A stretch of DNA of 64,000 bases from assembly GCF_052115385.1 (NCBI RefSeq), contig NZ_JBFRGP010000014.1, forward strand, positions 1 to 64,000. The letters are read 5' to 3'. Shown one piece after another: positions 51,657 to 62,213 of this stretch (position 1 is the first letter of the stretch; the number at the start of each line of letters is the position of its first letter). The DNA comes from Dyella_D sp052115385. Lineage in GTDB: Bacteria; Pseudomonadota; Gammaproteobacteria; Xanthomonadales; Rhodanobacteraceae. Below the pieces are notes generated by a model. It did not search any database. It was not told the origin of the DNA and saw nothing but the letters and a program-made list of their open reading frames with translations. Made by a program: the position numbers and the translations under genes.

Positions 51657-52642
51657 ACGCTCAACTTGCCCAATCCCCGGAACCGATGGCCCGCTCACCC
51701 CAACGCGCTCTTTCCGCCCAGGCCCACGCGCCGGCCAGTGTCGGCAACGTCGGCATCGGCTTCGACATCCTCGGCCACAGCCTGGCCGGCGCCGGCGACC
51801 GCGCCCAGGTGCGCCGCATCGACGAACCGGTGGTGCGCATCGCCGCCATCGAAGGCTGCGTCACCGACCTGCCGCTGGACCCCGCGCAGAACACCGCCGG
51901 CATGGCGCTGATGGCGCTGCGCAAGGCGCTGGGACTGCGCCACGGCTTCGAGCTGGTGCTGCACAAAGGCATCGCGCTGGGTTCCGGCATGGGCGGCTCG
52001 GCTTCGTCCTGCGTGGCCGCGCTGGTCGCCGCCAACGCGCTGCTGGAACGCCCGCTGCCGATGGAATCGCTGTACGGCTTCGCGCTCGAAGGCGAGGCGG
52101 TGGCCAGCGGCGGCCGCCACGGCGACAACGTCGGCCCGATGCTGCTCGGCGGCCTGGTGCTGGCCACGCGCGACCGGCTGGTGCGCGTGCCGGTGCCGGA
52201 CGCCTGGCATTGCGCCCTGGTCCATCCGCATATGGTGCTGGAGACGCGCAAGGCGCGCGCCGCGCTGGCCGGGGCGTATCAGCTGGGCGAATTCGTGGCG
52301 CAGAGCGCCAATCTCTCGCTGACCCTGGCCGGCTGCTGGCAGGGCGATGCGGCGCTGGTGCGCGAAGGCCTCGACGACGTGCTGGTGGAACCGCGCCGCG
52401 CGCCGCTGATTCCGGGTTTCGCGCGGGTGAAGCAGGCGGCGATGGATCATGGCGCGATGGGCGCCAGCATCTCCGGCGCCGGCCCCAGCGTGTTCGGCTG
52501 GTTCGAACGCCGCGAACAAGCCCAGGCCGCCGCCGCCGCGATGGCCGCGGCTTTCGCCGACGCCGGCCTGGACAGCGACCTCTTGGTCTCGCCCATCGCC
52601 GGGCCGGCCGCCACCTTGATCGATGTGGAGCGCAAGGCATGA
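51653..52642 (+). CDS. thrB: Homoserine kinase
   Basis: This is a 329-residue GHMP kinase that makes O-phosphohomoserine. The ATP-binding loop is GIALGSGMGGSASSCVAAL; N-terminal ASVGNVGIGFDILGHSL and C-terminal MGASISGAGPSVFGWFE complete the family pattern. A short N-terminal extension precedes the fold. It overlaps hom upstream and thrC downstream by 4 bases each. Confidence 0.95.
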   Translation: MNAQLAQSPEPMARSPQRALSAQAHAPASVGNVGIGFDILGHSLAGAGDRAQVRRIDEPVVRIAAIEGCVTDLPLDPAQNTAGMALMALRKALGLRHGFELVLHKGIALGSGMGGSASSCVAALVAANALLERPLPMESLYGFALEGEAVASGGRHGDNVGPMLLGGLVLATRDRLVRVPVPDAWHCALVHPHMVLETRKARAALAGAYQLGEFVAQSANLSLTLAGCWQGDAALVREGLDDVLVEPRRAPLIPGFARVKQAAMDHGAMGASISGAGPSVFGWFERREQAQAAAAAMAAAFADAGLDSDLLVSPIAGPAATLIDVERKA

Positions 52643-53967
52643 GTGAACCGCTGCTCTATCACAGCACGCGCGGCGCCGCGGAAGGCGCAGGCATCGGCGA
52701 GGCGATCGCCGCCGGGCTCGCGCCGGATGGCGGACTGTATGTGCCGGAGGCGCTGCCCAGCCTCAAGCCAGGCGATTTCGATGCCGACGGCAGCCTGGCC
52801 GACACCGCCGCGCGCTTGCTGCGTCCGTTCTTCGCCGGCCATGCGCTGGCGGCGGAACTGCCGGCGATCTGCGCCGAGGCGTTCTCGTTCGACGCGCCGC
52901 TGCGCCCGCTGCCGCAGTACCCGGGCGCGGCAATGCTGGAGCTGTTCCACGGCCCCAGCGCCGCATTCAAGGATTTCGGCGCGCGCTTCCTGGCCAGCTG
53001 CTTCCGCCGCCTGCGTCAGGCCGGCGAGCCGCCGCTGACCATCCTGGTCGCCACCTCGGGCGACACCGGCGCCGCGGTGGCGGCCGCGTTCCATGGCCAG
53101 CCCGGCGTCGAGGTGGTGATCCTCTATCCGGACGGACTGGTCTCGCCGCGCCAGGCGCACCAGCTCGGCTGCTTCGGCGACAACGTGCGCGCGCTGCGCG
53201 TGGCGGGTCGCTTCGACGACTGCCAGCGCATGGTCAAGGCCGCGCTCAACGACGCGGCGCTGCAGGCGCAGCGTCCGCTGTCGTCCGCCAACAGCATCAG
53301 CCTCGGCCGCCTGCTGCCGCAGATGGCGTACTACGCGCACGCCTCGCTGCGCTGGTGGCGCGAGCATGGCCGCCCGCTCAATTTCATCGTGCCCACCGGC
53401 AACCTGGGCAACGCGCTGGCCGCGGTGTGGGTGCGCGAGATCGGGCTGCCGGTCGGCGCGATCGAGCTGGCCTGCAATGCCAACCAGACACTGCCGGACT
53501 ACTTCGCCGGCGCCGCCTACGCGCCGCGCGCCGCGGTCGCCACCCTGGCCAATGCGATGGATGTCGGCGCGCCGAGCAACTTCGAGCGGCTGCGCTGGAC
53601 CTTCCCCTACGACGAAGACCTGCGTGGCCAGCTTGCTTCCCATAGCGTGGACGACGCCGCCATCCGCGCCACCGTGCTCAGGCACGCGGCGCACGGCGAA
53701 GTGTTCTGCCCGCACACGGCCACCGCCATGCACCGGCTCGATCGGCGCGAACGCCAGGACGACTGGGCCGTGGTGTCCACCGCGCACCCGGCCAAGTTCG
53801 AAAGCGTGATCGAACCGCTGATCGGACACAGCGTGCCCACCCCGCCCGCACTGGCCGCCATGCTCGGCCGGCCGGCGCACGCCGAAGCGCTGCAAGCCAG
53901 CGACCAGGGGCTGAAAGCCTGGTTGCTGGACGGGGCCGCGCCAGTGCAGGCGCGCCGGCTAGGGTGA
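52639..53967 (+). CDS. thrC: Threonine synthase
   Basis: This is a PLP enzyme converting O-phosphohomoserine to threonine, 442 aa. The PLP lysine is K111 in GPSAAFKDFGARFL, followed by VATSGDTGAAVAAAFHG. The N-terminus carries the usual YHSTRG and LAPDGGLYVPE. The C-terminal VVSTAHPAKFESVIEPLIG is intact. It ends the thr operon; no strong terminator follows. Confidence 0.96.
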   Translation: MSEPLLYHSTRGAAEGAGIGEAIAAGLAPDGGLYVPEALPSLKPGDFDADGSLADTAARLLRPFFAGHALAAELPAICAEAFSFDAPLRPLPQYPGAAMLELFHGPSAAFKDFGARFLASCFRRLRQAGEPPLTILVATSGDTGAAVAAAFHGQPGVEVVILYPDGLVSPRQAHQLGCFGDNVRALRVAGRFDDCQRMVKAALNDAALQAQRPLSSANSISLGRLLPQMAYYAHASLRWWREHGRPLNFIVPTGNLGNALAAVWVREIGLPVGAIELACNANQTLPDYFAGAAYAPRAAVATLANAMDVGAPSNFERLRWTFPYDEDLRGQLASHSVDDAAIRATVLRHAAHGEVFCPHTATAMHRLDRRERQDDWAVVSTAHPAKFESVIEPLIGHSVPTPPALAAMLGRPAHAEALQASDQGLKAWLLDGAAPVQARRLG

Positions 53968-54389
53968 ATGTCCAGGCAAACTTCGGAGGTGAACTTATGG
54001 GCGAACTCCAAGCTTGGTTCTGGTGAACGGTGCGGCCGTCGGCTCTGGCTGACGGTTCACCCCTGCGCTGCGGTCGACGCCCTGGTCCGTTTTTGTGCCC
54101 CGCCGCATCCGCTTTTTGCCCATGCCAAAGCTGGCCCCGAATGACTCCGTACGCCGCTGCATGGTCGCGCATGCGACGCCGCGTACCAGTCCGTGCAAAG
54201 CGCTGAAATGCGTCGACTTACTTGTCGACCTTCGATGCCATCAATAGGAATGGTCTGATTTCCAGGCTTTTCCTCGATGCACGAGGCTCCACGAAATCAC
54301 CACGAATAATCGCGTCCTCATCGCATCCAGCCATCTGGACGTCCAAATGTGATCGAGCAAACTTTTTTCGATCATTACAGAAGAAACTG
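53968..54389. other. Long intergenic region between the thr and ilv-leu operons
   Basis: It holds a 9-codon SD-preceded mini-ORF (listed separately), a structured stretch to about 54060 and T runs near 54090 and 54113. A 41-codon frame beginning at 54121 (MPKLAPNDSVRRC) has no ribosome-binding site. Nothing else is recognisable before the ilv-leu promoter. Confidence 0.5.
53997..54026 (+). CDS. Tryptophan-containing mini-ORF MGELQAWFW (possible orphan leader peptide)
   Basis: The mini-ORF is nine codons and a stop behind a near-perfect Shine-Dalgarno (GGAGGTGA, 53985-53992). It ends Trp-Phe-Trp-stop, as in aromatic amino-acid leader peptides. Immediately after it, GGTGAA (54022-54027) can pair with TTCACC (54056-54061), enclosing CCGTC/GACGG. 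No aromatic biosynthesis gene follows; the next gene is the ilv-leu leader 400 bp away. Coding is plausible from the ribosome-binding site alone. Confidence 0.4.
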   Translation: MGELQAWFW

Positions 54390-54419
54390 TTGACACGCCC
54401 TGACAGCCCCCGTTAGGGT
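54390..54419 (+). promoter_or_regulatory. Promoter of the ilv-leu operon leader
   Basis: The elements are TTGACA (54390-54395), 18 bp, TAGGGT (54414-54419). The leader ATG at 54427 is eight bases past the -10, 37 bp from the -35 start, exactly as upstream of thrL. CCCGT precedes or abuts the -10 in both. Confidence 0.65.
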
Positions 54420-54426
54420 CGATGAC

Positions 54427-54564
54427 ATGTCGCAACGCAACACCACCGCCAGCATCGCCGAAAGGACCCGCCCTCCAGCGGTTCACGGCCTGCTGCGGCT
54501 GCGCGGCAACCTCCTTCTTGCCCTTGTACTCGTACTCCTTATTACCAACGGAGGTGCGGGCTGA
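54427..54564 (+). CDS. Branched-chain amino-acid operon leader peptide
   Basis: This is a 45-residue peptide ending LLLALVLVLLITNGGAG. Ten of residues 29-39 are Leu, Val or Ile, the signature of ilv/leu attenuation leaders. The control codons are CTC, CTT, GTA and ATT, although CTG, GTG and ATC dominate the surrounding genes. No Shine-Dalgarno precedes the ATG, and the promoter places transcription start at or next to it. A terminator hairpin follows 48 bp after the stop. Confidence 0.88.
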   Translation: MSQRNTTASIAERTRPPAVHGLLRLRGNLLLALVLVLLITNGGAG

Positions 54565-54612
54565 GGGCGTGTGTTCCAGGTAAAGCAAAACTGACCTGAA
54601 TACCCCAAAGAA

Positions 54613-54643
54613 CCCCGCACCCGAACAGGATGCGGGGTTTTTT
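54613..54643 (+). terminator. Attenuator terminator of the ilv-leu operon
   Basis: The hairpin is CCCCGCA / TGCGGGG (54613-54619 and 54631-54637) with an 11-nt loop, followed by TTTTTT. It lies between the leader peptide and leuA, where ribosome stalling on Leu/Val/Ile codons would allow an antiterminator to form. Confidence 0.85.
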
Positions 54644-54678
54644 GTTGCCCTCGGCCACGCGCCAGCAGCGGAGCCGAC

Positions 54679-56282
<1,604 letters not shown>

Positions 56283-56286
<4 letters not shown>

Positions 56287-57224
56287 CCACGCCCTTTCTC
56301 TGGCACAACGGCCAGATCAAGCCGTGGACCGAAGCCACGGTCCACGTCAGCACCCACGCGCTGCACTACGGCTCCTCCGTGTTCGAAGGCGAGCGCGTGT
56401 ACGCCACCCCGCAGGGCCCGGCCTACTTCCGCCTTGGCGACCACACGCGGCGCCTGTTCGAGTCGGCGCGCGTGTACGAGATCGAGATCGGCTACAGCGA
56501 AGACGAGATCAACGCCGCCTGCATGGAAGTGATCCGCGCCAACCGCATGGGCTCGGCCTACGTGCGTCCCATCGTGTTCCGCGGCGCCGGCGGCCTGGGC
56601 GTGCTGGCCAAGCCCGGCGCACCGGTGGACGTGGCGATCATGGCGATGGAATGGGGCGCCTACCTGGGCGATGCGCGCGAGCAGGGCGCCGACGTGTGCG
56701 TGTCCTCGTGGCAGCGTCCGGCGCCGAATACCGTGCCGAGCTGGGCCAAGGCCGGCGGCAATTACCTGAGCAGCCAGCTGATCGGCCTGGAAGCGCGCCG
56801 CGGCGGCTACGCCGAAGGCATCGCGCTCGGCCACAACGGCCTGCTGAGCGAAGGCGCCGGCGAAAACGTGTTCGTGGTCAAGAACGGCAAGCTGCTGACC
56901 CCGCCGACCAGCGCCGGCATCCTGGCCGGCATCACCCGCGACACGGTGATGACCCTGGCCGAAGACCTCGGCATCAAGGTCGAGGAGCGCGACCTGCCGC
57001 GCGAAGCGCTGTACACCGCCGACGAAGTGTTCATGACCGGCACCGCCGCCGAGATCACCCCGGTGCGTTCGGTCGACCGCAAGCCGGTCGGCAGTGGCCG
57101 CCCCGGTCCGATCACCCGTGCATTGCAGGATGCCTTCTTCGGCCTGTTCGACGGCCGGACCGACGATCGCTGGGGCTGGCTGACGCCAGTGCACACGCAG
57201 GCCACCGAGCAGGTAGCCGCATGA
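56283..57224 (+). CDS. ilvE: Branched-chain amino-acid aminotransferase
   Basis: This is a fold-IV PLP transaminase of 313 aa for the last step of Leu, Ile and Val synthesis. PLP lysine K156 is in SWAKAGGNYLSSQLIG. The N-terminal HALHYGSSVFEGERVY and C-terminal DEVFMTGTAAEITPVRSVD match IlvE. The start overlaps the leuA stop (ATGA) and the stop overlaps the leuC start. Its position between leuA and leuC is unusual. Confidence 0.95.
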
Positions 57225-58636
57225 GCACGCGCACTCTGTTCGAAAAACTCTGGGACGCGCACGTCGTCGCCGCTGAAACCGCCGACACCCCCGCGATCCT
57301 CTACATCGACTTGCACCTGGTGCACGAAGTCACCTCGCCGCAGGCCTTCAGTGAACTGCGCGAGCGCGGCCTGAAGCTGCGCCGCCCCGACCGCGCCCTG
57401 GCCACGCTGGACCACTCCACGCCCACCCTGCCCGCCAACGACAAGGGCGAGCGCCCTTACGCGAACGAAGAAGCGAAAGCCCAGGTCGCGCAGCTGGAAG
57501 CGAACTGCCGCGAGTTCGGCGTCGAGCTGCACGGCTGGGACAGCAGCGAGCGCGGCATCGTGCACGTGATCGGCCCGGAGCTGGGCGCCACCCAGCCGGG
57601 CATGACCATCGTCTGCGGCGACAGCCACACCTCCACCCACGGTGCGTTCGGCGCGCTGGCGTTCGGCATCGGCACCACCGAGGTCGGCCACGTGATGGCC
57701 ACCCAGTGCCTGCTGCAGCGCAAGCCCAAGACGCTGGCGATCCACGTCGACGGCCAGCTGCCCAAGGGCGTCGGCGCGAAAGACCTGATCCTGCACATCA
57801 TCGGCGAGATCGGCGTCGACGGCGGCACCGGCCACGTCATCGAATACCGCGGCGACGCCATCGAGGCGCTGTCGATGGACGAGCGCATGACCGTGTGCAA
57901 CATGTCGATCGAGGCCGGCGCCCGCGCGGGCCTGATCGCTCCGGACGACACCACCTTCGCCTGGCTGAAGGGCCGCCCGCGCGTGCCGCAGGGCGCCGCA
58001 TGGGATGCCGCCGTCGCCACGTGGCGCGCGCTGCGCACCGACAGCGGCGCCAGCTACGACCGCGAAGTGCGCATCGACGCCGGCAAGGTGAAGCCCACCG
58101 TCACCTACGGCACCCATCCAGGCATGGCGATCGCCATGGACCTGCCGGTGCCGGCCGCGCGCACCGCACAGGAAACCCGCGCGCTGGACTACATGCGCGC
58201 CCAGCCCGGCAAGCCGATGCAGGGCATGCCGGTGGATGTCGTCTTCATCGGCAGCTGTACCAACTCGCGCCTGTCCGACCTGCGCGAAGCGGCCGAGATC
58301 CTGCGCGGCCGCCGCATCGCCGACGGCGTGCGCATGCTGGTGGTGCCGGGCTCCGAAGCGGTGCGCCGCGATGCCGAGCGCGAAGGCTTGCATCAGGTGT
58401 TCACCGCGGCCGGCGCCGAGTGGCGCGTGCCGGGCTGCTCGATGTGCATCGCCATGAACGGCGACCTGGCACAGCCGGGCCAGCTGGTGGTCAGCACTTC
58501 CAACCGCAACTTCGAAGGCCGCCAGGGCAAGGGCGCCCGCACCGTGCTGGCCAGCCCCGCCACCGCCGCCGCTTCCGCGCTGGCCGGTTCGATCGCCGAT
58601 CCGCGCGAGTACATCAACGAGGCCGCCGCCGCATGA
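57221..58636 (+). CDS. leuC: 3-isopropylmalate dehydratase large subunit
   Basis: This is a 471-residue aconitase-family subunit. [4Fe-4S] ligands lie in IGSCTNSRLSDL and PGCSMCIAMNGD. N-terminal TLFEKLWDAHVV and IVCGDSHTSTHGAFGALAFG are LeuC hallmarks. It works with LeuD encoded by the next gene, which overlaps by 4 bases. Confidence 0.96.
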   Translation: MSTRTLFEKLWDAHVVAAETADTPAILYIDLHLVHEVTSPQAFSELRERGLKLRRPDRALATLDHSTPTLPANDKGERPYANEEAKAQVAQLEANCREFGVELHGWDSSERGIVHVIGPELGATQPGMTIVCGDSHTSTHGAFGALAFGIGTTEVGHVMATQCLLQRKPKTLAIHVDGQLPKGVGAKDLILHIIGEIGVDGGTGHVIEYRGDAIEALSMDERMTVCNMSIEAGARAGLIAPDDTTFAWLKGRPRVPQGAAWDAAVATWRALRTDSGASYDREVRIDAGKVKPTVTYGTHPGMAIAMDLPVPAARTAQETRALDYMRAQPGKPMQGMPVDVVFIGSCTNSRLSDLREAAEILRGRRIADGVRMLVVPGSEAVRRDAEREGLHQVFTAAGAEWRVPGCSMCIAMNGDLAQPGQLVVSTSNRNFEGRQGKGARTVLASPATAAASALAGSIADPREYINEAAAA

Positions 58637-59217
58637 AACCCGTCACCCGCCTCCATTCCCGTACCGCCGTGCTGGCCGACGAGAACATCGACACCGACCG
58701 CATCATCCCCGCGCGCTTCCTCACCACTACCGAGCGCGCGGGCCTGGGCAAGCTGTGCTTCAACGACTGGCGCTACCTGCCGGACGGCAGCGACAACCCG
58801 GCCTTCCCGCTCAACCAGTCGCAGGCCAAGGGCTGCGCGATCCTGGTCGCCGGCCGCAACTTCGGCTGCGGCTCCTCGCGCGAGCACGCGCCGTGGGCGT
58901 TGCTGGACTACGGTATTCATGCGGTGCTGTGCAGCGAGATCGCCGACATCTTCCGCAACAACGCGCTGAAGAACGGCCTGCTGGCGATCGTGGTGTCCGA
59001 AGCCGAGCACCACTGGCTGCTGACCCATCCCGGCACCGAGCTGACCATCGACGTGGAAGGCCAGTACATCGCCCTGCCCGACGGCGGCCGCATCCCGTTC
59101 CAGCTCGAACCCTTTGCCCGCCATTGCCTGCTCAACGGGGTCGACCAGCTCGGCTACCTGCTGCAGCACGCCGACGCCATCGCCCACTACGAACAGCATC
59201 TGGAGCAAGCCGCATGA
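58633..59217 (+). CDS. leuD: 3-isopropylmalate dehydratase small subunit
   Basis: This is the 194-residue swivel-domain partner of LeuC. The pattern ADENIDTDRIIPARFL and GRNFGCGSSREHAPWAL is diagnostic. The C-terminus is full length. It overlaps leuC and leuB by 4 bases each. Confidence 0.96.
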   Translation: MKPVTRLHSRTAVLADENIDTDRIIPARFLTTTERAGLGKLCFNDWRYLPDGSDNPAFPLNQSQAKGCAILVAGRNFGCGSSREHAPWALLDYGIHAVLCSEIADIFRNNALKNGLLAIVVSEAEHHWLLTHPGTELTIDVEGQYIALPDGGRIPFQLEPFARHCLLNGVDQLGYLLQHADAIAHYEQHLEQAA

Positions 59218-60311
59218 AAGCCCGCATCGTCACCCTGCCCGGCGATGGCGTCGGTCCGGAAGTCACCGCCGCCGCCGTCGCCGTGCTGGACGCCGTCGCC
59301 GCTCATTTCGAGCACACGTTCGAGTACGAAGAACACCTGATCGGCGGCTGCGCCATCGACGCGACCGGCGAGCCGCTGCCGGCCGCCGCGCTGGCTGCGT
59401 GCCAGTCCGCCGATGCGGTGCTGCTGGGTGCGGTGGGCGGGCCGAAGTGGTCCGATCCTTCGGCGCCGGTGCGTCCGGAACAGGGCCTGCTGGCGTTGCG
59501 CGCAGCGCTGGGCGTGTACGCCAACCTGCGTCCGCTGCAGGTGCATCCGGCCTTGACCGCGCTGTCGCCGCTGAAGGACGACCGGCTGCGCAACGTCGAC
59601 GTGCTGTTCGTGCGCGAACTCACCGGCGGCGCCTACTTCGGCGCCAAGACGCGCACCGTCGACACCGCCACCGACGAGTGCAAGTACACCGTGGCCGAAG
59701 TCGAGCGCGTGGTGCGCCGCGCCTTCGAACTGGCGCGCGGCCGCCGCCACAAGGTCACCTCGGTGGACAAGGCCAACGTGCTGGAAACCTCGCGCCTGTG
59801 GCGCAGCACGGTGCAGCGCGTTGCCGCGGAATACCCGGACGTGAAGCTGGAACACCAGCTGGTCGATTCGATGGCGATGCTGCTGCTGACCCAGCCGGCC
59901 AGCTACGACGTGGTGGTCACCGAGAACCTGTTCGGCGACATCCTCACCGACGAAGCCGCCGCCCTGGCCGGCTCGCTCGGCCTGCTGCCCTCCGCCTCGC
60001 TGGGCGAAGGCGCGCGCGGACTGTACGAGCCGATCCATGGTTCCGCGCCGGACATCGCCGGCAAGGGCGTGGCCAATCCGGTCGGCGCGATCCTGTCCAC
60101 CGCCATGCTGTTGCGCCACTCGCTGGGCCTGGAAGAAGAGGCCGGCGCGGTAGAAGCCGCGGTGGAGCACGTGCTGCAGCACGGCCCGCGCAGCCGCGAT
60201 ATCGGCGGCGATGCCGGCACCGCGGAGATCCGCGTCGCGGTCATCGCCGCGCTGGACGAACACGTAGCCAACTCGGAAGCCTTTTTCAGCGGAGCGCGCG
60301 CGTGCGGCTGA
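59214..60311 (+). CDS. leuB: 3-isopropylmalate dehydrogenase
   Basis: This NAD-dependent decarboxylating dehydrogenase has 365 aa. It has TLPGDGVGPEVTAAAV at the N-terminus, LLGAVGGPKW, the substrate loop VRELTGGAYFG, and YEPIHGSAPDIAGKGVANP near the C-terminus. It is complete. It is followed by a 195-bp structured gap before ilvD. Confidence 0.96.
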   Translation: MKARIVTLPGDGVGPEVTAAAVAVLDAVAAHFEHTFEYEEHLIGGCAIDATGEPLPAAALAACQSADAVLLGAVGGPKWSDPSAPVRPEQGLLALRAALGVYANLRPLQVHPALTALSPLKDDRLRNVDVLFVRELTGGAYFGAKTRTVDTATDECKYTVAEVERVVRRAFELARGRRHKVTSVDKANVLETSRLWRSTVQRVAAEYPDVKLEHQLVDSMAMLLLTQPASYDVVVTENLFGDILTDEAAALAGSLGLLPSASLGEGARGLYEPIHGSAPDIAGKGVANPVGAILSTAMLLRHSLGLEEEAGAVEAAVEHVLQHGPRSRDIGGDAGTAEIRVAVIAALDEHVANSEAFFSGARACG

Positions 60312-60506
60312 CGCCTGCCCGCGCGACCTCCGTGCCGCCTGCTTCTCCCTGCGCGCAGCGGGATATGAGGGCGTCGCTCACCCCGCCCCGGGTGAACGCC
60401 ACTCCCCGCGCCCTGTCCCGCGTGCCCCTGCGCGCAGGGGGAGCAACCCAACGCACCGATCGATGTTCCACCACCCGTTATTCGGCAACCCGGAGTTTGT
60501 CTTTCC
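60312..60506 (+). other. Structured spacer between leuB and ilvD
   Basis: The spacer is 195 bp without a gene in an otherwise tightly packed operon. It contains a hairpin at 60370-60400 (GGCGT..TCACCC / GGGTGA ACGCC) and a 16-bp perfect palindrome at 60425-60440 (CCCCTGCGCGCAGGGG). A near copy of the palindrome core (CCCTGCGCGCAGCGGG) lies at 60348-60363. No promoter or T run was seen. Confidence 0.5.
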
Positions 60507-62213
60507 ATGCGCAGTGACCTCATCAAGACCGGCGCCGACCGCGCCCCCGCGCGCGCCATGCTGCGTGCCACCGGGCTGGACGACGGCGCCATCGCCAAGC
60601 CGCTGGTGGCGGTGGTGCATACCTGGTCCAACGTCAGCCCCTGCAACCTCAACCTGCGCGAGCTGGCCGAGCATGTGGCCGAGGGCATCCGCGCCGCCGG
60701 CGGCACGCCGGTGGAATTCAACACGATCGCCGTGACCGACGGCATCGCCATGGGCACGCCCGGCATGCGCGCCTCGCTGATCAGCCGCGAGGTGATCACC
60801 GATTCCATCGAGCTGGCCGTGGACGGCCATTGCCTGGACGCGATGGTGGTGCTGTGCGGCTGCGACAAGACCATCCCCGCCGCCGCGATGGCGATGGCGC
60901 GCCTGGATATCCCGGCGGTGGCGCTGTACGGCGGCACCATCGCGCACGGCACGCACGACCAGCATCCGATCACCATCCAGCAGGTGTTCGAAGCGGTCGG
61001 CGCGCATGGCGCGGGCAAGATCGACGACGCCGAACTGGCCGCGGTCGAACGCGACGCCTGCCCCGGCGCCGGCGCCTGCGGCGGCCAGTTCACCGCCAAC
61101 ACCATGGCCATGGTGCTGACCACGCTGGGCCTGTCGCCGATGGGCTTCAACGATATTCCCGCCACCCATCCGGCCAAGGCCGCCGCCGCACGCCGCTGCG
61201 GCGAGCTGGTGATGGAATGCCTGCGCGAGCAGCGCTCGCCGCGCGCCTTGATCAACCGCACCTCGCTGCGCAACGCCGCACGCATGGTCGCCGCCACCGC
61301 CGGCTCCACCAATGCGGTGCTGCACCTGCTGGCGATCGCGCGCGAAGCCGGCGCGCCGTGGACGCTGGAAGATTTCGAGCCGGCCTCCAGGCACACTCCG
61401 GTGATCGCCGACCTGCTGCCCGGTGGCCGCTACACCGCGGTGGAGATGTTCGGCGCCGGCGGCGCCGCGCGCGTGGCGCAGGAACTGATCGCCGCCGACA
61501 TGCTGGAAGACGCGCCCACCGTCACCGGCCGCAGCCTGTTCGAGGAAGCCGCGGCGGCACCGCGTGCCGAAACGCAGGACGTGATCCTGCCGGTCGGCCA
61601 GCCGCTGAAGCCGCGCGGCGGTTATTCGATCCTGTACGGCAATCTGGCGCCGGAAGGCTGCATCTTGAAGCTCGCCGGCAAGGGCGCCACGCATTTCGAA
61701 GGCAACGCCCGCGTGTTCGAAAGTGAGGAACTGGCCTTCGCCGCCGTGCAGCAGGGTCGCATCGCCAAGGGCGATGTGATCGTGATCCGCAACGAAGGCC
61801 CCGCCGGCGGCCCCGGCATGCGCGAGATGCTCGGCGTCACCGCCGCACTGATCGGCCGCGGCCTGGGCGACGACGTCGCACTGATCACCGATGGCCGCTT
61901 CTCCGGCGCCACCCACGGTTTCATGGTCGGTCACATGGCGCCGGAAGCGGTGCGCGGCGGCCCGATCGCACTGCTGCGCGACGGCGACCGCATCCGCATC
62001 GATGCCGGCCTGCGTGCCATCGAGACCGACGCCGACCTCGCCGAACGCCGCAAGCACTGGACCGCCCCCGCACCCAAGGTCACCAGCGGCGCGCTGGCCA
62101 AGTACGCGCGCCTGGTCGGCTCCGCCTCCGACGGCGCCAATACCCATCCCGATACCGCTGTCTCCACCCCCAAACACATCCAAGTCACCGCTACCGAAGG
62201 AGTCACCGCATGA
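60507..62213 (+). CDS. ilvD: Dihydroxy-acid dehydratase
   Basis: It is a common step of Ile and Val synthesis. This is a 568-residue IlvD/Edd protein. Fe-S and metal ligand regions are SPCNLNLRELAEHV, VVLCGCDKTIPAAAMA and CPGAGACGGQFTANTM. C-terminal LITDGRFSGATHGFMVGHMAPEA is intact. A C-terminal tail of about 25 residues (SDGANTHPDTAVSTPKHIQV) extends past the usual end. It overlaps ilvC by 4 bases. Confidence 0.95.
   Translation: MRSDLIKTGADRAPARAMLRATGLDDGAIAKPLVAVVHTWSNVSPCNLNLRELAEHVAEGIRAAGGTPVEFNTIAVTDGIAMGTPGMRASLISREVITDSIELAVDGHCLDAMVVLCGCDKTIPAAAMAMARLDIPAVALYGGTIAHGTHDQHPITIQQVFEAVGAHGAGKIDDAELAAVERDACPGAGACGGQFTANTMAMVLTTLGLSPMGFNDIPATHPAKAAAARRCGELVMECLREQRSPRALINRTSLRNAARMVAATAGSTNAVLHLLAIAREAGAPWTLEDFEPASRHTPVIADLLPGGRYTAVEMFGAGGAARVAQELIAADMLEDAPTVTGRSLFEEAAAAPRAETQDVILPVGQPLKPRGGYSILYGNLAPEGCILKLAGKGATHFEGNARVFESEELAFAAVQQGRIAKGDVIVIRNEGPAGGPGMREMLGVTAALIGRGLGDDVALITDGRFSGATHGFMVGHMAPEAVRGGPIALLRDGDRIRIDAGLRAIETDADLAERRKHWTAPAPKVTSGALAKYARLVGSASDGANTHPDTAVSTPKHIQVTATEGVTA

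Noticed and set aside
54121..54246. 41-codon frame beginning MPKLAPNDSVRRC
   Set aside because: No ribosome-binding site, no recognisable motif, and it is within a non-coding stretch; not enough to call a gene.
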